The notes under the pieces were generated by a model. It searched no databases and was not told the DNA's origin. It saw nothing but the letters and a program-made list of their open reading frames with translations. This document shows positions 34,302 through 43,800 of a DNA stretch of 64,000 bases, in pieces. Location: NCBI GenBank assembly GCA_009777485.1, contig WRLT01000004.1, positions 62,001-126,000 of the forward strand, given 5' to 3'. The translations under genes and the position numbers were made by a program. This DNA comes from Bacillota bacterium. Lineage in GTDB: Bacteria; Bacillota; Clostridia; Christensenellales; Pumilibacteraceae. The first letter of the stretch is position 1. Each line of letters begins with the position of its first letter.

Positions 34302-34772
34302 ATGAAAGCTGTTTTTGCAGGTACGTTTGACCCCTTTACCGAAGGGCATTACGAAATAGTAAACGCCGCGCGCGGAATTTTTACCGACATAACCGTGGCG
34401 GTAGCAGACGGTTGCGCAAAGTCCGCCGCGCCTATCGAAACGCGCTGTACGCTTGCAAAGCTTTCGTTAGGAGCGATGCAAGGCGTGCGCGTAGAGGCGT
34501 TTAGCGGTCTTTTAACCGATTTTATGCAAAAAAATTCGTGTATCTATATGATTCGCGGCCTGCGCGATGTACAGGATTTTTTGTACGAACAAAACCTTGC
34601 GGCGGTATATGCAAGCCAAAATCCCGAAATTAAGCAAATTTATTTTATTTCTGCGCATAAGTACAAGCATGTCAGTTCTACAATAGTAAGGGAGCTTGCG
34701 GCGTTGGGCGGAAACTTAAACGGCTATGCGGCAGCAGCGGCGCAAACTCTTATTAAAAAAACCTACGCTTAG
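34302..34772 (+). CDS. coaD: Phosphopantetheine adenylyltransferase
   Basis: The ATG at 34302 is chosen because MKAVFAGTFDPFTEGHYEIV is the family's standard start and AAGGAG lies upstream; the GTG at 34290 overlaps the rsmD stop. T/HxGH motif at residues 8-16, MIRGLRDVQDFLYEQNLAAV and KYKHVSSTIVREL are all diagnostic. Length 156 is normal. It catalyses the fourth step of CoA synthesis, ATP plus 4'-phosphopantetheine to dephospho-CoA. Confidence 0.95.
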   Translation: MKAVFAGTFDPFTEGHYEIVNAARGIFTDITVAVADGCAKSAAPIETRCTLAKLSLGAMQGVRVEAFSGLLTDFMQKNSCIYMIRGLRDVQDFLYEQNLAAVYASQNPEIKQIYFISAHKYKHVSSTIVRELAALGGNLNGYAAAAAQTLIKKTYA

Positions 34773-34810
34773 CAGTGTGCTGGCAGGGTTAAAAGGAGTT
34801 TGCGCGCAGT

Positions 34811-35266
34811 ATGGATATGACGGATATGCTAAACGAATTAGAGGCGGAGCTTACCAACACCAAAGGCATTTTCAGCAAAAAAATCGATATAGGGCATTGT
34901 GCCGAGTTGGCGGCGCAGCTTAAAAGCGCGGTCCCGCAAAGCATTGCAGAATCGGAATACATCCTACAAAACCGTAAAAGAATTTTAGAAAACGCCGACA
35001 GCGTAGCGCAAAATACGATTAAAGAGGCAGAGGAGCGCGCCTTACATATCGTAGATAATTCCGAATTAGTTAAGCGTGCGGAGTTAGAGGCCAAAAAAAT
35101 TATCGAGGCGGCGCATGTGCAGTGCGACGCGCTGATTGAGCGCACCAAAATTCACTTAGACGGCATGTTTAAGGATATAGAACAGTTTTTACTTTCTACC
35201 CTTGCCATGATACGCAATAACCGCGAGGAGCTGCGCAGCGCGATGATTAAAAAAGCAATTAACTAG
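34811..35266 (+). CDS. Coiled-coil hypothetical protein
   Basis: 151 residues, almost entirely helical with heptad patterns: an N-terminal helix MLNELEAELTNTKGIF, then YILQNRKRILENADSVAQNT, IKEAEERALHIVDNSE and AELEAKKIIEAAHVQCDALI. The Ala/Glu-rich repeats resemble ATP-synthase subunit B/E or DivIVA-like stalks. Proteins of this type often follow rsmD-coaD in Clostridia. No membrane segment; function unknown. The downstream promoter begins two bases after the stop codon. Confidence 0.7.
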   Translation: MDMTDMLNELEAELTNTKGIFSKKIDIGHCAELAAQLKSAVPQSIAESEYILQNRKRILENADSVAQNTIKEAEERALHIVDNSELVKRAELEAKKIIEAAHVQCDALIERTKIHLDGMFKDIEQFLLSTLAMIRNNREELRSAMIKKAIN

Positions 35267-35267
35267 C

Positions 35268-35296
35268 TTGACAAAGCGCGTTTGTACCGCTATACT
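35268..35296 (+). promoter_or_regulatory. Sigma-A promoter of the patatin gene
   Basis: TTGACA, 17 bases, TATACT, eight bases before the ATG at 35304. A TTG within the -35 box is in frame with the gene but cannot be on this transcript. Confidence 0.8.
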
Positions 35297-35303
35297 TAAA
35301 CCT

Positions 35304-36125
35304 ATGCAAGAAACTAATAATCTTACTAACCAAACGCAAAAAACCCCGTATAAGGTAGGGCTTGCGCTAGGCGGCGGCGCGGCGCGCGGCTTTTGTCATA
35401 TCGGCGTGTTAAAGGTGCTGCAAGAGCATAATATTCCGCTGCATTGTATTTCGGGCTGTTCGATAGGCGCGCTGGTAGGCGGCGCGTATGCGGCGGGCGT
35501 TTCGGTTGAAGATATAGAAAAGCTTGCGCAACGCGTTTCTAACCGCACACTGCGCGATTTGCGTATCAGCTTTAAAAAACAAGGTTTTTTTAAGGGCGGG
35601 CGCGTTATGCAAATTATTCGGCGCACGCTGGGCGACAAAACCTTTCAAGACTGCGCCATACCCTTTGCCGCCACCGCCGTAGAAATTCAAAAAGCCCGCT
35701 TGCACGTTTTTACCTCCGGTCCGCTTTCGTTTGCTTTGCGCGCAAGCATGTCGGTTCCTGCGGTGTTTCATTACGTTGAAAACGCGCAAGGTGAACGCTT
35801 TGTAGACGGCGACGTGTTAGAGCGTATCCCGATAGACGCGGCGCGCAACTTAGGCGCGGATTTTATAATCGCCGTAGACGCAATCGGTCCCGTGCGCGAA
35901 TCAAACCAAACAAAAGGCATTTTCAACATGTTTGAACGTATGCTAAACGTAATGAACTGGGAAATCAATAAGCAAAAAATTCTAAACTTACCCGACTTTT
36001 TAATTACGCCCGATCAGGGAGACCGTTCTATGCAGCATTTTAAAAACAACCTAGAATCGGTACGCGCAGGCGAAGCCGCCGCGCGGCAAGCCATGCCCGA
36101 ATTACTTAAAGCCTTGCAGCTGTGA
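35304..36125 (+). CDS. Patatin-like phospholipase (RssA type)
   Basis: Start chosen from the promoter position; the protein then has 273 residues. The oxyanion loop is GGGAARGF (residues 23-30), the nucleophile elbow is GCSIG (Ser53), and the second dyad residue is in FVDGDVLERIP (Asp168, with DGD in place of the usual DGG). A serine esterase/phospholipase of cytoplasmic RssA/YchK type. The natural substrate is not known for this group. The transcript seems leaderless. Confidence 0.88.
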   Translation: MQETNNLTNQTQKTPYKVGLALGGGAARGFCHIGVLKVLQEHNIPLHCISGCSIGALVGGAYAAGVSVEDIEKLAQRVSNRTLRDLRISFKKQGFFKGGRVMQIIRRTLGDKTFQDCAIPFAATAVEIQKARLHVFTSGPLSFALRASMSVPAVFHYVENAQGERFVDGDVLERIPIDAARNLGADFIIAVDAIGPVRESNQTKGIFNMFERMLNVMNWEINKQKILNLPDFLITPDQGDRSMQHFKNNLESVRAGEAAARQAMPELLKALQL

Positions 36126-36130
36126 TTTTT

Positions 36131-36334
36131 TTAGTCGTCAGCAAACAATTCGGCTAAGGTTATATTTAAAAACCGCACAAGCTTTAAACAGTATTTCAAA
36201 CTGCCCCGATAGATGTTGCCGCTTTCAAATGTTTTAACCATATATGCGGATACGCCCGCCTGCTTAGCCAGTTGGTTTTGCGACAGGCCTCTTTCTGTAC
36301 GCAGTCTTATTAACCGCTTAGCAAAGGATTCCAT
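36131..36334 (-). CDS. Small XRE-family regulator
   Basis: 67 residues, essentially one Cro/CI helix-turn-helix: LIRLRTERGLSQNQLAKQAG, then VSAYMVKTFESGNIYRG and LNITLAELF. GGAGGTG lies nine bases before the ATG. Its promoter carries two matching palindromes, so it is probably self-repressed. It is divergent from another XRE gene at 36428. Confidence 0.82.
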   Translation of the reverse strand: MESFAKRLIRLRTERGLSQNQLAKQAGVSAYMVKTFESGNIYRGSLKYCLKLVRFLNITLAELFADD

Positions 36335-36351
36335 GCAATAAGCACCTCCAC

Positions 36352-36394
36352 TCTCAAATGAGACTATTATACAGTCTCATTTGAGACCAGTCAA
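36352..36394 (-). promoter_or_regulatory. Promoter with two palindromic operators
   Basis: Minus strand: TTGACT (36389-36394), 17 bases, TATAAT (36366-36371). GTCTCATTTGAGAC fills the spacer at 36374-36387, and a second copy (TCTCAAATGAGA) covers 36352-36363 just after the -10 box. A bound repressor would block RNA polymerase directly. Confidence 0.8.
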
Positions 36395-36427
36395 GTATTT
36401 TGAATAGGATTTTGTAATAATTTGTAT

Positions 36428-36637
36428 ATGAAAATATTTGCGGAAAGATTAAAGGAATTAAGAACAGAAAAAGAACTAAGTCAAGTAAACTTAGCGAAAG
36501 CAGTAAATTTAAGTAAAACGGCAATAGCGCAATGGGAGTTAGAAAAAAGAACGCCTAACGCCGAAGCCGTAGTTGAATTAGCCAAATTTTTCGGAGTTTC
36601 AGCAGATTATTTATTAGGCATAACCGATGATTGCTAA
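36428..36637 (+). CDS. XRE-family regulator
   Basis: A single helix-turn-helix: LKELRTEKELSQVNLAKAVN, SKTAIAQWELEKRTPNAEAV, FFGVSADYLLGIT. It is clearly related to the 19722 product (shared WE.GKR.P and FFGVS.DYLLG). No ribosome binding site precedes the ATG and a TAATAAT box lies a few bases upstream, so it may be leaderless. It faces away from the 36131 gene, with which it may share the operators. Confidence 0.8.
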   Translation: MKIFAERLKELRTEKELSQVNLAKAVNLSKTAIAQWELEKRTPNAEAVVELAKFFGVSADYLLGITDDC

Positions 36638-36674
36638 AAGGTTTTATAAAGTTTTAAAAACTCCGTTTAAAGCC

Positions 36675-36703
36675 TTGACAACGCGCCTAAAAAGCCGTAC
36701 AAT
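36675..36703 (+). promoter_or_regulatory. Promoter of tRNA-Val
   Basis: TTGACA, 17 bases, TACAAT, 30 bases before the tRNA. Confidence 0.8.
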
Positions 36704-36732
36704 AGAACCTGTCCCTCATCTCCCTTATTTTT

Positions 36733-36808
36733 GGAAGCATAGCTCAGCCGGGAGAGCGTCTGCCTTACAAGCAGAGGGTCGGCGGTTCGATCCCGTCTGC
36801 TTCCACCA
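36733..36808 (+). tRNA. tRNA-Val (anticodon TAC)
   Basis: 76 bases with encoded CCA. Acceptor stem GGAAGCA/TGCTTCC, D-arm GCTC...GAGC, anticodon loop CTTACAA with TAC, and T-loop TTCGATC. Confidence 0.95.
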
Positions 36809-36846
36809 TAGACAATAAGCACAACGATAGTTGTGCTTATTGTCTA
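36809..36846 (+). repeat. Perfect 17-base-pair hairpin after tRNA-Val
   Basis: TAGACAATAAGCACAAC / GTTGTGCTTATTGTCTA with a GATA loop, beginning at the base after CCA. There is no T-run, so it may be a processing or transcription-slowing structure rather than a standard terminator. Confidence 0.7.
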
Positions 36847-37022
36847 ATGAAGTGCTACGCATGAAGGTGTGAAGTGCGCTATGCGCATGAAGTGCGAACA
36901 AGTTCGCATTGCGGTTGGGTTTTGGGCACTTCACTTCATAAGCGTTAGCGACTTCATGTTGCTTAAAGCAACACTTCATAAGCAAACGTGTTTGCGGCTT
37001 CATAAGGCAAAGCCTACTTCAT
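36847..37022. repeat. Array of short hairpins separated by ATGAAG/CTTCAT
   Basis: In the left part the spacer reads ATGAAG or GAAGTG between small palindromes (GCGCTATGCGC, GCGAACAAGTTCGC). In the right part it reads CTTCAT, between GCGTTAGC, GTTGCTTAAAGCAAC, GCAAACGTGTTTGC and AGGCAAAGCCT. The two halves are thus opposed in orientation. The right end overlaps the 3' end of tcdA. Confidence 0.7.
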
Positions 37023-37707
37023 ATCTAACGCGCAAGCCTAACAAATCATGTATAACCGTAGCGGCTAGCAATAAGCCTGCGGCGGGGGGCACAAACGATA
37101 TGCTGCCAGGGGGACGGTGCTTTGCGGGCGGTTCTTTGGAAAAAACAACCTTTAAATGTTTAACTCCGCGTTTTTTAAGTTCGCTGCGCAGTACTTTGGC
37201 AAGCGGACAAACGGAGGTTTTATAAATATCCGCTACCTCAAAGGCGGCGGGTTGCAGCTTATTGCCCGTACCCATACAGCTTATAAGGGGTACGGCTTTT
37301 TTTTGGGCTTGCAGCGCCAACTCAATTTTAGCCGTTACCGTGTCAACCGCGTCGATTATATAATCGTAGGCGGTTAAGTCTATCTCGTGCGCGGTTTCGG
37401 GCAGATAAAAAATTTTGTGGCGGTTCACTTTCGCGGCGGGGTTGATGTCGGCAATGCGCTGCGCCGCCGCGTCTGTTTTATGCGCGCCTAAGTTTTGGTG
37501 CGTAGCAATAATTTGGCGGTTAAGGTTAGATAAGCAAACCGTATCATTATCTACAAGCCCGATAGTGCCTACGCCCGCGCGCGCTAACGCCTCTACCGCA
37601 GTGCCGCCTACGCCGCCTAAGCCGAATACGATTACGCGGGAGGCTTGCAGCTTTTCTACATGGCCCGCGCCGATTAATAGCGCGGTGCGCGAAAATTGTT
37701 CTTCCAT
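37000..37707 (-). CDS. tcdA: tRNA threonylcarbamoyladenosine dehydratase
   Basis: E1-like ThiF fold: FSRTALLIGAGHVEKLQASR, nucleotide loop VFGLGGVGGTAVEALARAGV (residues about 27-46), DNDTVCLSNLNRQI, VDTVTAKIEL and SCMGTGNK. Length 235 is normal. It closes t6A37 to cyclic t6A in tRNA with ATP. The last codons (YEVGFAL and stop) lie inside the hairpin array, so the C-terminus was partly built from the repeat. No strong ribosome binding site before the ATG. Confidence 0.9.
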   Translation of the reverse strand: MEEQFSRTALLIGAGHVEKLQASRVIVFGLGGVGGTAVEALARAGVGTIGLVDNDTVCLSNLNRQIIATHQNLGAHKTDAAAQRIADINPAAKVNRHKIFYLPETAHEIDLTAYDYIIDAVDTVTAKIELALQAQKKAVPLISCMGTGNKLQPAAFEVADIYKTSVCPLAKVLRSELKKRGVKHLKVVFSKEPPAKHRPPGSISFVPPAAGLLLAATVIHDLLGLRVRYEVGFAL

Positions 37708-37839
37708 AAGGATAGGGTATCATAAAGCTATACATTTTGCAATCATCAACGCACAAGAAAAAATTTTTTTGCGCCGCGTACATATTTTTTTGCGCGGCGG
37801 CAAAAGATAGGGCTAAATGAAACGCAAAAGGAGCGATTA

Positions 37840-39765
37840 ATGAAAAATATGAAAAAAGCACTATGCAGAATTCTCGCACTGATAACGGTTTTGGCGGTTG
37901 CGGCAGTTTTTTTAACGGCCTGCGGCTCGGACGGAACGGTTACGTTTGAGGCGAAAAACGGCGCGGTTGTAAGCGTCAAGGACGAATCGGGCAAGCTGAT
38001 TGAAAGCGGCACGGTGCTAAAAAACGGCACCAAAATTGTGGTTACCGTAACGGTAGATGAGGGGCACACCGCGCATTTAACGGTGAACGGCGCGCCCGAA
38101 ACCTTAACCAACAATCAAGCCACGCTTACCGTGCGCAAGGATTTACGGCTAGAAGGCTCTCAAACCGCTACGCAGCATACGGTAACGATAACCGCGCAAA
38201 ACGGCATCGGCTTAGAGGTTAAACACGGCGAAACCGTGTTAACTAGCGGTGCAAAGATTAAGCACGGCGAAACGCTGCACATTAAGCTTACTCCCGTAAC
38301 GGGGCATACGGCGGTGCTAACCCTAAACGGTACACCTTCTGATTTAGCCAACGGTCAAACGCAGCACATTGTAACGGGCGATATCACGATAAACGCAACC
38401 CAAAGCCTATATTCCGATGCGGCAGTATTTACGCGCACAGGACGCGCAGATTTTGACGGCGCACATAGATGGACGGGTTCTTTTGAGGGCGCAACGGGCG
38501 GCACGGACATTGCAAGTAATCTCACCGTTCCGTACAACTTTGAGGATTTAGAAAACGGCGAATTGTACACGCGCGGCTTTAACGTTACGCAAATTAAAGG
38601 CGAACCCGGAACGGTTCAGCTGCTTGCCTACGACGGCGATTACGATAAAGCCGAAGGCGGCGGCAAGGCGGGCGTATATTGGAACGTGGTTGCAAATATG
38701 GATGCGCTGGGCGACGACGGCATAGGCGCGTCCGCCGCGATGACTAATTTTTACGAAAACGCGCATTACACGGGCTACTGGGGCAGCGTGAAAGGCAACA
38801 CCTATCAAAAGGGCGTTTCGGCGCAAGAAGGCAGCTTTATGTTTTTAGCCTCTAACGAGGGCGAATATATCGTGTTTGCGGACATCGTAAAAGTAGAAAA
38901 TGATTCCTTTACCGTAGTTTCGCGCTATACGCTGCACATCACGGCGGTGGACGCAGAGGCTGAAATGACTCTTACGGCGTCGCCTATGCGCAACATCACC
39001 GACACAAAGTGGGATTTTATGGGCTCATACACGGGCACGGCGGGCGGCGCGGACATTACCGAAAACATTCAGTTCCGTTACGACTTAACGCGCGACAACC
39101 ACAAAGATTTACGCTATATTCCGCTGGTTAGGGTAGAGGGTTTAAGCGGTACAGACGTTAAAAAAGTTCAGTTGCACATGTTTTACGAAAACCGCGACGG
39201 CGACGGCGTTTACTGGGACGTGCTTAAAAACTTCGGCGCGCTTAACGAAATGCACGCCATGCACGCGGAGGACGAAGAAAATCAAAACGATTTAACGGTT
39301 TTAGCCTTATTAAAAGACCAAACGGGGCATCACGGATTTTTAGGCGACCCGCTGAAAGGCTCACTGCTTAAACAGTACGAAAGCGGCGTAAACGAAAAGC
39401 ATGTAACCAAAAAAATTCCCGTAGCGTTAGAGTTAATTTCCGAAGAAGCGGGCGTATTCTTAATCACCGTAGACTTTTTTGAATACGCAGAGGGCTTTGA
39501 AAGCCTAGGCAGCTATTCGGTGCTGGTTACGGTAGAGGCGGACGAAAACGCAGAAATGGAAGAGATTTCTGCCAAAATCGGCACGGCAATACAAGGCTTA
39601 AACGCACAGCTGCAACCCGATACTAAAACGGATGACACATCCGAAAATCCCTCTAACGGCAAAGACACACAAAAAAACGAAACAAAGAAAAATAAATTTT
39701 TGCAACGCTTTAAAAAGCAAGTGCGTCCTGCAATACAAGGAATGCACACATTAGGAATCATTTAA
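37840..39765 (+). CDS. Hypothetical surface lipoprotein
   Basis: AGGAG lies before the ATG. Lipobox LTAC (Cys28) after a hydrophobic core. Residues 30-190 hold two repeats of about 75 residues with VSVKDESGKLIESGTVLKNG and LEVKHGETVLTSGAKIKHGE, each ending ..HTA.LT.NG.P, like InlB/FIVAR-type beta modules. Residues about 195-385 and 390-580 are two copies of a second domain (TGSFEGATGGTDI, then GSYTGTAGGADI; both end in a strand before a VDAEAEM/VEADENAEM turn). The C-terminus is Lys/Thr-rich. No enzyme motif is visible. A tandem-duplicated surface protein of unknown partner. Confidence 0.75.
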   Translation: MKNMKKALCRILALITVLAVAAVFLTACGSDGTVTFEAKNGAVVSVKDESGKLIESGTVLKNGTKIVVTVTVDEGHTAHLTVNGAPETLTNNQATLTVRKDLRLEGSQTATQHTVTITAQNGIGLEVKHGETVLTSGAKIKHGETLHIKLTPVTGHTAVLTLNGTPSDLANGQTQHIVTGDITINATQSLYSDAAVFTRTGRADFDGAHRWTGSFEGATGGTDIASNLTVPYNFEDLENGELYTRGFNVTQIKGEPGTVQLLAYDGDYDKAEGGGKAGVYWNVVANMDALGDDGIGASAAMTNFYENAHYTGYWGSVKGNTYQKGVSAQEGSFMFLASNEGEYIVFADIVKVENDSFTVVSRYTLHITAVDAEAEMTLTASPMRNITDTKWDFMGSYTGTAGGADITENIQFRYDLTRDNHKDLRYIPLVRVEGLSGTDVKKVQLHMFYENRDGDGVYWDVLKNFGALNEMHAMHAEDEENQNDLTVLALLKDQTGHHGFLGDPLKGSLLKQYESGVNEKHVTKKIPVALELISEEAGVFLITVDFFEYAEGFESLGSYSVLVTVEADENAEMEEISAKIGTAIQGLNAQLQPDTKTDDTSENPSNGKDTQKNETKKNKFLQRFKKQVRPAIQGMHTLGII

Positions 39766-39775
39766 CACGCAAAAA

Positions 39776-39811
39776 CCCTCCGCAAAAAACTATCTGCGCG
39801 GAGGGTTTTTT
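39776..39811 (+). terminator. Intrinsic terminator after the surface lipoprotein gene
   Basis: CCCTCCGC / GCGGAGGG with A- and T-runs on the two sides and six T after the stem. The next promoter begins at once. Confidence 0.88.
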
Positions 39812-39812
39812 C

Positions 39813-39841
39813 TTGACAAACTTTTTAAAAGCATATATACT
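39813..39841 (+). promoter_or_regulatory. Sigma-A promoter of the zinc-ribbon gene
   Basis: TTGACA, 17 bases, TATACT, 41 bases before the ATG. Confidence 0.85.
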
Positions 39842-39882
39842 TATCCTTACAAATCGCATATAAAAGATAAGGAGAAGTTATC

Positions 39883-40701
39883 ATGCCGTTTATCGCCGCC
39901 AAATGCACCCAGTGCAACGCTATGCTTACATTAGACGATTGCAGAGAAAAAAGCACCTGCATGTTTTGCGGTGCCGTTTTTTTTACCAAAGACAGTTTGT
40001 CAAGAGGGCAGAAAGAGGCCGCCGCTACTAATACGCCGCCGCCCGCCGCACCTCCGTCGTACAATTATTCGTATCAATATAATACATCCTCAACCTCAAC
40101 GGCAAAAAAAACGCACAATAAAAGAAACGGGGTTTTTTTCTTAGTTGCAATAGCTGCTATCCTAGTAGTTTCTTTCATTGTTTGGCGTAGTTGTCAGCCG
40201 AAAGATGATACCCCAACAGACGGAAACCCTGCCGTAACTTCGTCCAGACACGGATTAAACGTGCGGGTAAGAACCGATTGGTTTAACATGACGCTTACCG
40301 AAGGGCACATAAGACCCGCAGGGCAAGGCTTTGGCAATATTCCCGCGCCTGCCGCAGGGTGGAGATTGGCCGCTATAAAAATCAGGCTTGAAAACCCTAC
40401 GCTGATAGATTGCGATATGTCGATAGTAAACGACTTTTTTATAGAAACGGGCGGCAGCCGCTACGAAATGGAAAACACAGGCGGTAATTATCAAACTACC
40501 ACACTGGCCGAACACGATTTATTTTACAATATGTTTATTATACCGCCTGGAGAAACGCTGCACGGTTGGATAGTGTTTTATATCCGCGCCAGCGCAGGCC
40601 GTATTTCCTTTACCTTTTTTTACGAAGAATGGGAGTTTGGGGACGGCGATATTGCACTGCATGTAAAGCACCACTATAACTTCCCCCTAGAAGCGGGTTG
40701 A
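39883..40701 (+). CDS. Zinc-ribbon membrane protein with DUF4352-like domain
   Basis: The N-terminus is a zinc ribbon (Cys8, Cys11, Cys26, Cys29) and begins FIAAKCTQCNAMLTLDDC, almost the same as the 6166-7197 product. A Pro/Tyr-rich linker and one membrane helix (about residues 83-103) lead to an outside domain of about 140 residues, with WRLAAIKIRLENPTLIDCDM, FFIETGGSRYEM and IPPGETLHGWIVFYI, the strand pattern of DUF4352 (MPT63-like Ig fold). AAGGAG precedes the ATG. The stop codon lies in the large palindrome that follows. Confidence 0.78.
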   Translation: MPFIAAKCTQCNAMLTLDDCREKSTCMFCGAVFFTKDSLSRGQKEAAATNTPPPAAPPSYNYSYQYNTSSTSTAKKTHNKRNGVFFLVAIAAILVVSFIVWRSCQPKDDTPTDGNPAVTSSRHGLNVRVRTDWFNMTLTEGHIRPAGQGFGNIPAPAAGWRLAAIKIRLENPTLIDCDMSIVNDFFIETGGSRYEMENTGGNYQTTTLAEHDLFYNMFIIPPGETLHGWIVFYIRASAGRISFTFFYEEWEFGDGDIALHVKHHYNFPLEAG

Positions 40702-40823
40702 GGTTAAATTTGGGGCGATTTGCACTACGCTTTAATTTTTTGCGCGCTTGCGTACATCTAGGTACGTGGCACGCGCAAAAAATTAAACTGTTGTGCAACT
40801 TACCCTCAAATTTAACCTCAACC
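40696..40823. repeat. 128-base imperfect palindrome between convergent genes
   Basis: Outer arms GGTTGAGGTTAAATTTG at 40696 and its exact complement at 40807; inner arms TTTAATTTTTTGCGCG and CGCGCAAAAAATTAAA; centre CTTGCGTACATCTAGGTACG. The A and T runs could give termination in both directions. It includes the stop codon of the 39883 gene and ends 23 bases from the GH3 stop. Confidence 0.8.
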
Positions 40824-40845
40824 CTGCGTTGCGGGGGTAAATTTG

Positions 40846-43800
40846 TCAATTGTCAGTTGTCAATGTAACTGCATCACTTTCGGGTTCGGGTTCATTTTTG
40901 GGTTCGTCGTCGGAAAGGGTATCTTCGGAGTTGTTTAAGTTGCGCTTTTTCTTGGCGTATAACCATTCTTTAATCCACCAAAAATACAGCATGGTTCCGC
41001 CTACGCCTGCTGCAAGCAGGTATAAAAACGGTACGATTAAATGATTTATCCAGTTAAAGTTGTATTTGCGCACACCGCCGGAGATAAACACGTCTAAGCC
41101 GCGCAAATCGTTATCGGGGTCGTAGACGGATTCGGTGTAATGTGCCTCTAACCAAACGTACGTTACGTTTTTGTTTGCGCGCCGCAAGGCTGCTAGCGAT
41201 GCGGGGTCGTTGCGCATGGCGTTTTCGCTGTCCCAGTTAAAAAATCCGTGCTGCGCGCCGTTTATGGCAATGTCGCCGCCGCCGCGCAGTGCGTGGCTCA
41301 TCATCATGTAGCCCGCACGGTCTACGTAGTCGGTTACAATCGCGCCCTTAAAGCCCAGCTCCTCGCGCACAACGCCCGTAAGCAGCTGTTCGCTGCCGCC
41401 TGCCCACAACGCGCCTAAACGATTATACGCCGTCATAATACCCGTACAGCCGCCGTAATGAATCGCTAAACGGAACGGCTTTAAATAAATTTCGCGCATG
41501 GCTTGCTCGGTACACCAGCTGTATAGGCTGTCGCGGTTGTTTTCTTGGTCGTATAAAACCAAATGTTTTAAGTACGAATAAATGCCGTTATTTTTCGCTC
41601 CCGCTATCGCTTCCGCCGCCAGCATGCCCGAAAGGTAGCCGTCTTCGGAATAGTATTCGTAATTGCGCCCGCCCAAGGGAGAACGGTGGATGTTTACGCC
41701 CGGCGCGTACCAGCCGCCGTGCTTGTTGCCCGCCGCCTTTGCCTCGCTGCCTATTTGCAAGCCCATTTTGTACACCAGCGTTTTATTAAAGGTTTGCGCC
41801 ACTACCGTAGCGTTGGGGAAAGCCTCGCCTTTGGCTTGCAAGGTATCGTGAAAGCTTGCGTACATATTAGGGCCGTCTAAATCGGGGTTTTCAAGCTTTC
41901 CTATGCTTGTCATTCCGCGCGTGGTGTTAACCATTTTTAAGCATAGCGCGCGCATATTGGTTAGCGTCATTTGCCTTAAAAGGGTATCCCAGCGTTCGTC
42001 AAAGTAATCCGCGCCTAAGGCAAGCCCTAATTCGTTTATTTCGTTGTCTGTGGTTACGCGCAGCGTGCCGCTTTGCCCGTGCCGCACGGTTTCGCTAGGC
42101 TGATTGCGCGTCGACCATTCATTAGCTTGCGCTTGCGTAAAGCGGTTAAACGCACGCACGCTAGGCGCGTACGCGCGCGCCGCACGCAATTCGTGGGGAT
42201 AAGTACCTTTAAAATTTGCGCGGCTTAGGTATTGCACGGGGCCGCCGATTTCTTCGCTTCCGTCCATAGGTACGCCGTCGCCGCCGTTTTCAACCTTTGC
42301 CGCATCGCCCGTAAAACGGTTTTTAACGGATGCCGCCGTTTGAGAGGTATTAAGCGGGTCGGTGTCGTAGTGAAAGCCCTCTTGCGGAACGTTAAAGGTG
42401 ATTTCGGCGTCTGCCGCATCGGCAAATTTGCCTAAACGGTGCGCGTTATCCATAATTTTAACCGTATATTCGCCGCCCTCTACCACATAGCCGCCCGCGC
42501 CGCGCATATCAAACGACGCCATATCGTACACCGAAAATTCAAGCGGCACAATTACAAACCCGTGGTTGTAAATTTCGATAGGCGTTTTGCCGAACGCGGC
42601 AAGGTTGACGTATGCCTTTTCGATACCGCCGTCCGCGCTGTACGGCGGGGTATAATACAGCTGAACAACTTCCTTAGCGGGCGAAGAACTGCGGTTTGTT
42701 ACGCGCACGTTAACGCGGATACGGTCAAACATTTCTAAATCGGTTGTTTGCACTTCATCTTCGCCGCGGATAACGGAATAGTTTTCGATACTCCACACAA
42801 AATCGCCGTAGCTTAAACCGTGCCCGAAAGGATATTGCACCACCGCATCATAGCCTGTTGCGCCTGCGGGCTTTTTCTTGTAGTCGGGCGCGTTCCATTC
42901 GGCTAGGGGGTCGTCCCAAAAGCCTTCTATATAGGCGGTTTCGTACCACTTATAGCCCACATAAATGGATTCTTGATAATCTACATACGATATGCCCTCG
43001 TAGCGGGGATTGTTATGAAAGTTTCCGTTTGCGTCTCCGATAGGGTAAAGCCCGGAGTTTGCTTCAATCCCGGTATAGTACCGCTGACCGTGGTCAACGT
43101 GCCCCGTATTCGTCCATGAGGGCGCGGTAGTTAAATCGTAGGCATACGTTGCGGCAGTTCTTCCAGAGGGGCTGATATCGCCGTATAACAGTTTAGGAAT
43201 GGCGGACGCCGCGATAATACCCGTTGCGCCCACGATTAAGCACGCGTCAAGGCCGGGGATAAAATCCATAAAGCCTAATTCCATCGTATTGGTAGAGTTT
43301 ATCAGCACAACGGCATTGGTAAAGTTTTCTCCTACATAGCGCAGCATATCCTCTTCTTCGGTAGAGATTTCTAAGTAATGGCGCGTTGCGTCCTGCGGGG
43401 TTGCAGAGGTTGCGGTTGCCGCGATGTTGCCCTTATACTGAACCTTCGGAGAATCGTTGCTTTCGCCCGAAACGCGGGAAAGCACCACCAGCGCGGTATC
43501 GGAAAAGCTTTGCGCATGGTTCAGCAAATTGCTGCCGTAATCGGTTATGGAAGGTTCGATAATGCGCGAATACTGAAAATCATGCGCTTTAAGCGTTCCG
43601 CGTGCAAAGCTGCCTAAATCGTAGTTAGGGCGCGTGCCCGCTTCTAAGCGCGGCGTAAGCGATTGCCCGTAGTTTCGGTAAAAGGACGCAAGGTTTTGGT
43701 TATACTCTACGCCGTAGTTTTCCAGTGCCTCTAAAATGCCGATTTTGGCGTATTGGCTATTGGTGTCGCGCGTAGTAACGCGCCCCGAACCTGAACCGCC

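Noticed and set aside
40847-40864. Promoter suggested by repeated TTGACA on the minus strand
   Set aside because: It is a TTGTCA-type simple repeat inside the end of the GH3 gene, with no -10 box at the right distance.
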